The notes under the pieces were generated by a model that saw only the letters and a list, made by a program, of their open reading frames with translations, had not been told where the DNA came from and did no database searches. A program made the translations under genes and the position numbers. This document shows, one piece after another, positions 1-7,888 of a stretch of 13,638 bases of DNA. This stretch comes from Podila epigama. Lineage: Eukaryota; Mortierellomycota; Mortierellomycetes; Mortierellales; Mortierellaceae. The DNA is taken from the NCBI GenBank assembly GCA_015679605.1, contig JAAAVE010000782.1, forward strand, positions 1 to 13,638. The letters run 5' to 3'. Numbering within the stretch: the stretch's first letter is position 1; every line of letters starts with the position of its first letter.

Positions 1-80
1 AAAAAAAAAAAAAAAAAAAGAAAAAGAGAAATGTAGACAATAACCATCCATCCTTTCACTTCCCCCTCAGACATTCTACC

Positions 81-1611
81 ATGGTATGCATTTACGCTAC
101 ATTCATCTAGCTTTTCATTCAAGATGTACCACGATGCAGCCCTTTCTTCAGGCTCAATTCATATCGAGCATTGAATATTGTGCGCAGACTTGCAGCACTT
201 GACATTGGACACTGTCGAGATCGCCAAGGCTTACATATGACTCTTTCAACCATCAAACCCCTAACGTTTCTTCTTGAAATCCTCTTCATTTCCCTATCAC
301 CCTATCCCTTTCATATCTAACAGCCTCAGAACGAATATATTGAAGAATCGATCAAGCGTCATGGTCGAAGGCTCGATCACGCTGAGCGCAAGTAGGTGGA
401 CCTGGTTGTATTTTTTTTGGGGGTGCTGTACACCTGCAAAAGAAGAGGTGGACACCAAGGCAATAATAAACATTTACTTACAATGTCTCTCCCTTTTTTT
501 CGTTTTCTTTTTTTCCTCCTTTGTTAGGCGTAAGAGAGAGGCAAGAGAGGCCCACAAGAACTCTCAGTTTGCCCAGAAGGTCACTGGTCTGAGGGCCAAG
601 ATGTACAACAAGAAGAGACACTCTGAGAAGATTCAGATGAAGAAGACGTACGTATTTCTTTTTTACCGTAGTCGATTCGATTACTACGGAGCCTCGGCAC
701 AAACAGGATGGACATATTATTTTTGGAAAGTGCTCAAGGAGGCATGGGGACACCATTGTGTGGATATAAGCCAGCTATCATATCAACACCAAATAATCGC
801 AGCTGAGTGTGTAGGTGTGTGTGGCGCAGGAATATTGTACAAATGGCTCTCCCCCTCCAGGAGCCAATCAGGAACTACGTCAGTCAGGAGCACAGTGACC
901 AAAAGCTTAGCACAGAAGCACACGCAGGAACTCTTTAGAGCGCTATTATTCATCACTCCACTAACACGTTGTGCATCTATCATTCATTACTACACCGATA
1001 TCTAATATTTAATATCTAGTATTAAGCAACACGAGGAAAAGAATGCCAAGCAGAAGGATGCCGAGGCTGTGCCCGAGGGAGCAGTTCCTGGTTATTTGCT
1101 GGATCGTGAGGGTCAACAGCGCGCCAAGGTGCTGAGCAACATGATCAAGCAGAAGCGTAAGGAAAAGGCCGGAAAGTGGAACGTGCCTCTGCCCAAGGTG
1201 CGTGGTATTGCTGAGGATGAGATGTTCAAGGTGTTGCGCTCAGGAAAGACCAAGGCCAAGTCATGGAAGAGAATGGTCACCAAGGCAACCTTTGTTGGCG
1301 ATGGCTTCACTCGTAAGCCTCCAAAGTACGAACGCTTCATCCGTCCTTCAGCTTTGCGTTACAAGAAGGCTCATGTCACCCACCCCGAGTTGAAGGCTAC
1401 CTTCTGCTTGCCCATCATTGGCGTCAAGAAGAACCCACAGTCGCCTCTTTACACGCAGTTGGGTGTGTTGACCAAGGGTACGGTCATTGAGGTCAACGTC
1501 TCAGAGTTGGGTCTTGTGACCACTGGTGGAAAGGTTGTGTGGGGTAAATACGCCCAGATTACCAACAACCCTGAGCTCGATGGTTGCGTGAACGCCCTCT
1601 TGCTCGTATAA
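81..1611 (+). CDS. NSA2: Ribosome biogenesis protein NSA2 (60S assembly factor), four coding exons
   Basis: Predicted exons are 81-83, 324-391, 528-647 and 1020-1611, giving 260 residues, the usual length of NSA2. The first coding exon is just the ATG: ATG|GTATGC is joined to CAG|CCTCAGAACGAATAT, giving MPQNEYIE, the conserved NSA2 N-terminus. The next joins (AA|GTAGGT to TTAG|GCGTAAG, and AAGAC|GTACGT to CTAG|TATTAAG) keep phase and give the basic segment [11 protein letters not shown] and then TIKQHEEK. The last exon carries the eS8-like C-terminal domain, with the motifs [45 protein letters not shown] and [19 protein letters not shown], and ends in NALLLV. Members of this family are nucleolar factors that join late pre-60S particles and are needed for 27S pre-rRNA (ITS2) processing. 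A start at 1069 or 274 would lose conserved sequence and is rejected. Only about 80 bases of upstream DNA are present, so the promoter and any 5' UTR intron are largely outside the window. Confidence 0.97.
648..1019 (+). other. Long third intron of NSA2 with a 7-bp hairpin near its 5' end
   Basis: This 372-base intron begins GTACGTATT and ends ATATCTAG. It is longer than most introns here (about 100-140 bases). A perfect 7-bp inverted repeat, CCGTAGT at 666-672 and ACTACGG at 683-689 with a 10-base loop, lies just after the donor. A weaker 5-bp stem (GGCTC/GAGCC) lies near 843-863. I looked for box C/D and H/ACA snoRNA signatures, since ribosome biogenesis genes often host snoRNAs, and saw no convincing set of boxes. 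Confidence 0.6.
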
Positions 1612-1871
1612 GAAGGAAAAAGAAAAATATGGATTAGTTTAGTCCTAATTTCTCTCTCTTTCTAGTTTTTTTTTTTCTTCTTCACATTCTCTTTTTATAT
1701 TGTACACTTATCTTTTGCATAAATTCTTAAAACCCTTTACGTCGGGAACAAAAAAAGAGACAATGGTCTCTTCAGAGTTATTTATCCCTTTTGTCAATTG
1801 AGATTCAACTCGGAGTGGGACGAAAATCAAATGACAAAAGGGATGTGAGAGTGTCAATTGATATTAGGACT
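1612..1871. other. NSA2 3' region with a short inverted and direct repeat
   Basis: AT-rich, pyrimidine-rich DNA following the NSA2 stop, presumably its 3' UTR and terminator. It holds no credible gene. A perfect 13-bp inverted repeat lies at 1784-1796 and 1832-1844, and a 13/14 direct repeat at 1792-1805 and 1852-1865, just before the pyruvate dehydrogenase fragment. Confidence 0.6.
1784..1844. repeat. 13-bp perfect inverted repeat, 35-base spacer
   Basis: The arms are ATCCCTTTTGTCA at 1784-1796 and TGACAAAAGGGAT at 1832-1844. The unit TGTCAATTGA(G/T)ATT at the inner edge of the left arm recurs 60 bases downstream at 1852-1865. No clear target-site duplication flanks the arms, so I do not call it a transposon. 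Confidence 0.8.
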
Positions 1872-2126
1872 ACAGTGGAGGGTGGCTGGCCACAGTTTGG
1901 TGTCGGATCCGAGATTTGTGCACACATCATGGAATCTGAGGCATTTGACTATCTCGATGCCCCTGTTGTACGTGTTACTGGTGCCGACATTCCGACTCCA
2001 TACGCCGCCAATCTCGAGGCCTTTGCGTTTCCAGACATTCATGTCATTACCAAGGTTGTCAAACGAACTGTACTCAAACCAGCTGTGTGTAATAGAGGTA
2101 ATCTTTCTGTAGCAAGTTTTTCATAG
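1872..2126 (+). pseudogene. PDB1: Orphan C-terminal fragment of pyruvate dehydrogenase E1 beta subunit
   Basis: An open frame encodes [16 protein letters not shown], then [35 protein letters not shown] and [11 protein letters not shown]. This is the end of the transketolase C-terminal domain of mitochondrial pyruvate dehydrogenase E1 beta, the part that packs in the E1 heterotetramer and helps contact the E2 core. Clear similarity covers about 68 codons (1872-2078) of a protein that normally has about 330-380 residues. After KRTVLK the frame runs on for about 15 unrelated codons to a stop at 2124-2126. Similarity starts exactly after ACTACAG, which looks like a splice acceptor, so this may be a last exon that lost the rest of its gene. 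There is no room upstream for the missing exons, because NSA2 ends at 1611. The frame has no internal stop or frameshift, so the copy is recent or still constrained. It cannot make a working enzyme by itself. Confidence 0.82.
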
Positions 2127-2314
2127 GGCAAACAAACATAATTGCCGAGTCAAACTCGAAATCATGGTATGTGAAATATGGGTGCCTCTTTATTACATGT
2201 TGACAAAAGAAAAATGATCAAAAAGAGATGGAGATATAGAGAAGGAGGGTGAGAGATTGTGTGTGTGTGAAAGAGAGAAAAGACAAAGGTAGCAGGGGAC
2301 TCATCCAGCAGTGC

Positions 2315-3742
2315 TTAGAGTTCACGGTTGAGACCAGCCTCAATGACGGTGTAGAGCTCAAGTGCCTCAGGAGGCTGAGGGATAGTCTTGAGAATCTCGG
2401 CAGAAGAGATGGCGCGACCATAGTAGGCCGCGTTGGCCTCCTTGCGTTCGAGCAGGACAGTGCCTTCGAGCGAGGCGCCGGCAAAGAGACCCTTGGATTT
2501 GGTATAGGAGAAGATGGATGAAGTGTTGGCGGCGATTGTGTTGGCGGACACACCGACCTCACCACCAACACCGACGGGACCGGCGCTGACCGAGAGACCG
2601 CCTCCCAAAGTGACACTGCCACCCTGGATGAGGGTCGTCTCGACGGCCTCGTCGGTCATCAAAACCAAGATAATGTCGGTGATGTCGGCACCCACCAAGG
2701 CACCAAAGCCTACACCTCCGGTGGCAATGAAGCTTGGTGCAGACCACTGGCCATCTGGGTTCTTGATCACAGCGACGCCACTTCCACCTCGGGCACTGAC
2801 AATGAATCCCTAAGAAAAAGCAGAAAAGAAGTTCGTGAAACGTGTTCAGAGTTTTATCCCTCCAAGAGCCACATGGTTATGAAGTTTTGAAATAGAAAAT
2901 ATGAATGCAAAAATTTTACCGCCTTGATCACGGTGTAAATGACAAGACCCTTGGCCTGGCGCAAGACTTGGACTGGGATAATGTTGTCAAAACCAAGCTC
3001 ATTCTCATCCTTGTCAACAAAGCCTCTGAGCAAGTTGGCAGCCTTCTTGAGATCTTCGGTGGCATTGGAGTCAGGCAGGGGCGAGGAGATGTTGGCGTTC
3101 TTGGCGGTTTCTTGCATTTGACGAGTGGCCACGGTGGCAGTCTCCTGGAAACGGCGACCAGCCTCGGTGGCCTTTTTGCCAACATCTATAGCGTACGTAG
3201 GGTGTTACATGGATGTTAGGGATGTGTGTGGATGGGCCTATATTTTGTAAATCAAATCTTCTTTGTTGGTGTCGTGTAAATGCGTGTGTGTGGATGGATA
3301 TTCGTTGCTTTGAGTAAAATACCACTCTGTCGCGTGATACACAATAGAAACAGTCGAATGGCATGGGCATGTGCATGTGCACGTCAATGGTGCCGCTTAT
3401 CAGAGGGAGAGAGAGAGAGATTATGAATAATGTGTCCGAGCAGGCTATGCCTCCTGTTTACTGTCCAAGTCCTTGTTGGACACACATCCACCACACATGG
3501 GTTTTTTTGTCTTTTTGTTTTGAGGGCGGTGGTGTAGGCGAGGGGATAGCCCGACGCGTTTTTATTTTAGAAATAGAAAATGATACACCATCGCCACATG
3601 TCTGGTCCTTGCATTTCTAGCCATTTTGTTGAGGGCTCAATTCCCATTTTGCAAATTAAAGAGAGATGGTCGGCCATGTCTTTTTTTTTTTTTGAAATGA
3701 GTTACCTTGGGCAGCTGCTCTGAACTTGTCGAGGAAGGACAT
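2315..3742 (-). CDS. SYLF (Ysc84/DUF500) domain protein, three exons
   Basis: Predicted exons on the minus strand are 3742-3706, 3185-2920 and 2809-2315, giving 265 residues. The short first exon encodes MSFLDKFRAAAQ plus one base (donor CAAG|GTAAC). The second begins AT GTT GGC after TATAG and continues VGKKATEAGRRFQETA. The third begins GGATTCATTGTC after CTTAG. The SYLF domain runs from about residue 78 to the end: LRQAKGLVIYTVIKAGF, then SARGGSGV, GQWSAPSFIATGGVGFGALVG, ITDIILVLMTDEAV, a glycine-rich SVTLGGGLSVSAGPVGVGGE, and SIFSYTKSKGLFAGASLEG. Known SYLF proteins (yeast Ysc84, human SH3YL1) bind phosphoinositides and actin and act in endocytosis and membrane remodelling. Those carry a C-terminal SH3 domain. 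This one stops after SYLF, as do many fungal SYLF-only proteins. The first 75 residues look helical and charged, with no signal peptide. It is convergent with the pyruvate dehydrogenase fragment and divergent from the pseudokinase. Confidence 0.93.
3186..3705 (-). other. Long first intron of the SYLF gene (520 bases)
   Basis: The largest intron in the window splits the 37-base first coding exon from the rest. The donor is G|GTAAC at 3705 and the acceptor TATAG at 3190-3186. It contains GT-rich DNA, a GCATGT alternating purine-pyrimidine run near 3361-3382, a (GA)n run at about 3405-3420 and a T-rich tract near 3681-3693. I see no gene or structured RNA in it. Confidence 0.75.
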
Positions 3743-3800
3743 TGTTTCTTGTTTTGTTCAAGGTAAATAGATCAAAAGTTGGGTGGTTTCTTTGGATGTT

Positions 3801-3840
3801 TGTATGTATGAATGTATGAATGTATAAATGGATGGATGAG
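3801..3840. repeat. Degenerate TGTA/TGAA/GGAT tetranucleotide tract
   Basis: A run of TGTATGTATGAATGTATGAA units followed by GGATGGATGAG. Its complement (CATC/CATT units) resembles the tract at 4130-4220, so the two form a loose inverted pair about 290 bases apart in the same promoter region. Confidence 0.75.
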
Positions 3841-4129
3841 TGAAGAGTAGTGGAGTGAGAACGTGTAGTGTTGTGTTCTTTACCTGAACAGCAGTGCTCT
3901 CAAAAAAAAAAAAGAGAGTCTCAACATGACAACAACAGCGTTCGGTCGACCGCCCTTCATCCCCTTCTTCCCCGCACGGCCACACTGAGAGTAGTGTTGA
4001 ACAACAGTGAACATAAAAAAGTGGGCTGTGTCTGTCTGTCCTGTCTGTTGTTTGGCTCGAAGGGGCGAAAATGTGTCCTCCCCCTTTTTTTATATATTTC
4101 AACATTTCAACTTGAAAGCATTCTTGTTG

Positions 4130-4220
4130 CATTCATTCATTCATTGTCATTCATTCATCCATCCTTCCATCCTTCCATCCAACTGTTCAGTTGTAATCTC
4201 ATTCATCCATCCGTCCATCC
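4130..4220. repeat. CATT/CATC/CTTC tetranucleotide microsatellite
   Basis: CATTCATTCATTCATT, then CATTCATTCATCCATCC, CTTCCATCCTTCCATCC, a short interruption, and CATTCATCCATCCGTCCATCC. Length variation between strains would be expected. Confidence 0.85.
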
Positions 4221-4568
4221 TTACCTCCAGCGACTCATTCAGTCAGCCAGTCCAACCAGCCAGCTTCCTTTGTAGTCCTTCCTTTTTGCACCCCCTGTCA
4301 ATGTAAAAAGAAAAAGAAAAAGAAGAACAATATTGCACGCCGTCAACCAAACAATACCAGTCAAGTCTTGGTTCCGCGTTGTTACCTTTGACCCTGCATT
4401 TCTTTCTAAACTAACCGCTACTCTCTCACTCACTAGAACATAGACTCACTCGCACCGACATCACATCACTATCAAGCATACTCACAACAAAAAAAAAGAA
4501 GAGTGACCAACAAACCAGAGGATCGACACTGGATTAACCGCAGGCAATAATACATTTTCCATACCATA

Positions 4569-7500
4569 ATGACTCGGAGGAATCCTTCAAGGATCGGATT
4601 ATTGTTACTGCTTCTTCTCACCACTGTGGCCACTCTTGAGGCATTCCCCTCCCTCGACAGGAGACAGGCACCTGATTCCACCTTGGTCAAACCAGCTGTC
4701 TGTGCCAATTCCAATGGTGGATCATGGCTCGTGGGACTCAACGACAAGGGACAGGTCACTGTATACAGCATCAACGCAGATGGATCTGAAGGCGCACTTG
4801 TCTCTGTGCAGGGCGCACCTATGGCAGATGCTGGCAAGTTTATGGGCGTGCAGTGTTATGAGAATGTAGGCATGAAGAGACTCTTTTTTGTATCGGACTT
4901 TCCGACAGGGTGGATCGACCTTAACAGAGACAATCATCCTTGGGTTACTTTCGACGACAGGAAGGTCGCTCATTTCACTGGCATGATAGACCCTGTCCGG
5001 CTATCTGCGGTTGGCTTGGGCACGGGTGCCGGTGTCACCTCTGTGTCCATCTTTAAAGGCGCCATTCACCTATGGGATGTTCAAAAGGCCGATCCTATCA
5101 CCATTCCCACCACACCGGCGTAAGTTTTTTTTTATTACTTTTATGCAGAGAGTATTCGTTGCGTTGGGTCATGGGAAAAACTATTCTTGACGGTTGAAAC
5201 AGGACAAGATGTACCAGTGACCATCTGACGATAACCTTCAATTCTTTTTCTTTTTCGTTATCTTTTCCATTTGGTTTAGGCTTCCTCTAAAACCAGAGCC
5301 ATTGCTCGCAAAGTCTAATGACTACATCTGGGGACTTTTCAACAATGCTTCGGGTACTTTCATCACAGCTATAGGCACTGGCAACATACAGAGCACGTTG
5401 ACGTACAATGTAAACGGTTCGGCAAAACTCATTGTGCCCATGGCCTCTGGCACAAAAGTCGCCACTATCGAGGATGTACAAGTACGTATTTCTGGCAATG
5501 CTTTGATTCACACAAACACATTCAAGTTCAAGTGCCAGTGCTAGTCAAGTCAATCAAAGTCAAAAGAACTATTAATATCCCTTTTGTTCTTTGTGGCTAT
5601 GACGAAAACGCCGCAGATAATCAGACACACAAAAAAAAAAGTCTAATTTTGATTTTCGAAATCCTTTTCCTTCTTGCACGTAGGGCGATGGAGCGGCAAC
5701 TGGAAGCATAGCCGTGGTCAAAATCTGGGATCCAAAGTCGCCCCACCCCATTATCAAAATGATCTCTGCGGCCACTACCAACTCTCTCATCGTTGTCAAC
5801 GACGACAACGTCATTGTCGTCGATCCCATCAAAAGGACCAGTGTCGCCGTTCCCGGGGTTGTGCTCGGAACAGACAGCGGTAAGGTACCTGCACCCAATC
5901 CTAGCGAGAACGGAGTGGGCATCCCCAAAGGAGATGAAGCAGCGCCAAAGGCAAGCAAACTTCCAGTCATCCTTGGGTCCATTGCCGCCGTCCTCGTAGT
6001 GATCGGCATTGCATCTGCGTTCCTGGTCCTCCAGCGTCGCAAGAGACGAGGCGGTCGCGCAAAGCATTTGTTCCCTGCGACTAGAGGAGATGACACTCTT
6101 CTTCCTCTAGGGCTCTATCACCAGAATCGAGACAATGATCTCCCTCCAGAGCCTATTGAGCGTCTTCAACATGATCTTGCCAACCTTGGCTATGACCCTC
6201 GTCCGAGTGACATCCAAGCTCAGTCGAGGTCTATGGCACCAACACAGTATGCACATGCACAGCAGGCACATCAAGCACAGTCACATCATCTACCTTACCC
6301 ATCCAATGCTTCCCACTTGAATGATTCCAGATACAGTGTCAACAGCCGGTTCGATGAAACAATCCCCGTCGAGGCCAAGTTAATGCACCATCAGCCCGAA
6401 AAACATACAGCTCAGGGCTTGACGCACTCCATCTCGGTTAGCTCTACCACCTCAAAGTTTGCTCGGAGACACACCAAGACCGGCAAACGATTTGAAGAAA
6501 AGATTCAGCTCCAGGTAATCCAGTACGAGGTGGATGATGCACATACGATCAGCCCTCATGGTCAAGTAGGCCGTCTTGTCTTGGGAACATACCACATCAT
6601 CTCTCCAGCCAGGCCTGCGCGGTCGATGAAGGCCCAGGGACCTAATGTTCACCAAGGAGTTGCACGAAGTGGTACTGTTCTTGTCCGTAGAAGCCGTCTC
6701 GATTTCGGCCCAGGAGGCGGGACGCGATCACCTTCACCAGTACCGGAAAACCATGCCGAGAGTTCGATGCTTCTTACCGATGTCGAGAATCAACATACTT
6801 TTGAGACAGCAACGTTGAAGTGGTACATGACAGAGCTCCACTGGAAACGAGAAGCAGCTTTGTTGAAACACTTGAAGAGTCCCATTTTCGTTGTTGAGCT
6901 ACTCGAGTCTTATGCGATACCGGCGCTCCAACTCCAGACTGGCTCTTATCCGTTTGTGAATGTTCTCGGCGCTTGTAGTAGTCTCCTCTCTGAGGTCGGT
7001 CCTATCCGTACAGCACAACATGCACGAGCCATCTTGCGATCGATTTCAGGAGCGGTTGAATGGTGCCATCGCCATGGAGTGGTCCATTTGAACCTTCAAC
7101 CAGGCAGTTTCTTTTTGGAGGATGGCATTGATCCCAAGGCTGAAGATGCCTCATGGAAGCTGTGGGATTTTACATGCGCGCGGTTTATCGGCGAAGCTAT
7201 TGGTGTCGTTGGTGGTGGAGGTGTCGGTGCCGATGTAGATACAAACGATCAACAACAGCAACAACAATTGAAGCCAGATGCAGCTTATCCATTTTTGAAT
7301 CAAGGACATCAAGATCACCAGCTGGATCGAATCGGAGGAAATCCTCTTCCAGCAGCCTACACAGCACCGGAACTTTTGGAGGCTTGGCGAGCGGGCGACA
7401 CAACCTTCCCTGTGGAAGCTGGAATGGATACTTGGGCGCTGGGTTGTGTTTATTATGAGATCTTGGCAGGTCAGCCTTTGTTCCAGAATGAAGCCGAGGC

Positions 7501-7759
7501 ATGGTCACTCGTAGGAGGGTGGAGTGGCAAGGACCGTTGGACGAGCAAAGACTTTAAGGTACCTTACCCACCGGTTGCCTCTGCCCCCACGGCGGGCTCG
7601 GAACGCCCACCGTCCATGGTTCAGGATTCGAGCTCACCTTTTGCTAGGAGTCAGATTTTAGACCCTTCAGGGTCCATTGCACAGCTTCTTCAAGGCATGC
7701 TCTGTGTCAATGCAGATGAGCGTCTGCCATTGGAAACCATTATGGAGAAGATATATTAG
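4569..7759 (+). CDS. Receptor-like transmembrane pseudokinase
   Basis: Exons 4569-5119, 5280-5481 and 5684-7759 give 942 residues. Joins are GC|GTAAGT to TTTAG|G and CAA|GTACGT to GTAG|GGC. Residues 1-25 are a signal peptide (positive start, then a seven-leucine core) followed by RR at 31-32, a possible Kex2-type site. Residues 33-about 320 are extracellular, with WD-like strands (IHLWDVQKADPITI, VKIWDPKSPHPII, VIVVDPIKRTSVAV) that suggest a beta-propeller. One membrane segment spans about 345-367, followed by RRKRR. A low-complexity Q/H-rich linker follows (about 430-455). The kinase-like domain runs from about 525 to 942. It keeps a possible VAIK lysine (K630 in TLKW), a helix-C glutamate (E641), APE (812-814) and DTWALGC (834-840). 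HRD is HLN (719-721), the catalytic-loop lysine and asparagine are Q and S (HLNLQPGSFF), and DFG is DFT (746-748). A Gly-rich and Gln6 insert sits between DFT and APE. Catalysis is therefore unlikely, and a signalling scaffold is the better inference. The ectodomain ligand is unknown. Confidence 0.88.
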
Positions 7760-7888
7760 ACATTTTTATTGGATTCTTTTTCCCTTTAACCCATTTGTTC
7801 ATATTTCTTACTCCAACTTGACGACTACTTTAAACTTGTAATGTAATTATCTTGAGCGTATCATTTTTCTAATGGGACCTTACAAAAC

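Larger units (their letters stand above)
3743..4568. promoter_or_regulatory. Divergent promoter region between the SYLF and pseudokinase genes
   Basis: These 826 bases separate two head-to-head start codons, so both promoters must lie here. No reading frame looks like a gene. It contains two tetranucleotide repeat tracts (3801-3840 and 4130-4220), an A12 run at about 3902-3913, and T7ATATATTTC near 4084-4099, which is TATA-like but far from either start codon. The last 130 bases before the plus-strand ATG are A- and C-rich, as in a typical fungal 5' leader. Confidence 0.6.

Noticed and set aside
84-323. snoRNA in the first NSA2 intron
   Set aside because: No paired C (RTGATGA) and D (CTGA) boxes with a terminal stem, and no H/ACA double hairpin, could be made out.
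274-1005. A 243-codon plus-strand frame across NSA2 exons 2-3 and their introns
   Set aside because: It reads NSA2 exon 2 in the wrong frame and translates introns. Only the short exon 3 part matches NSA2, and the spliced model explains the region fully.
2249-2813. Plus-strand frames antisense to SYLF exon 3
   Set aside because: They are shadows of a well-supported minus-strand coding exon.
3758-4306. Open frames on both strands in the SYLF/pseudokinase spacer
   Set aside because: They are translations of tetranucleotide repeats and homopolymers (HSFIH, SFIHPS), without domain features.
5572-6096. Minus-strand frames antisense to the pseudokinase membrane segment
   Set aside because: The plus strand encodes a consistent signal, membrane and kinase layout, and the antisense frames have no recognisable feature.
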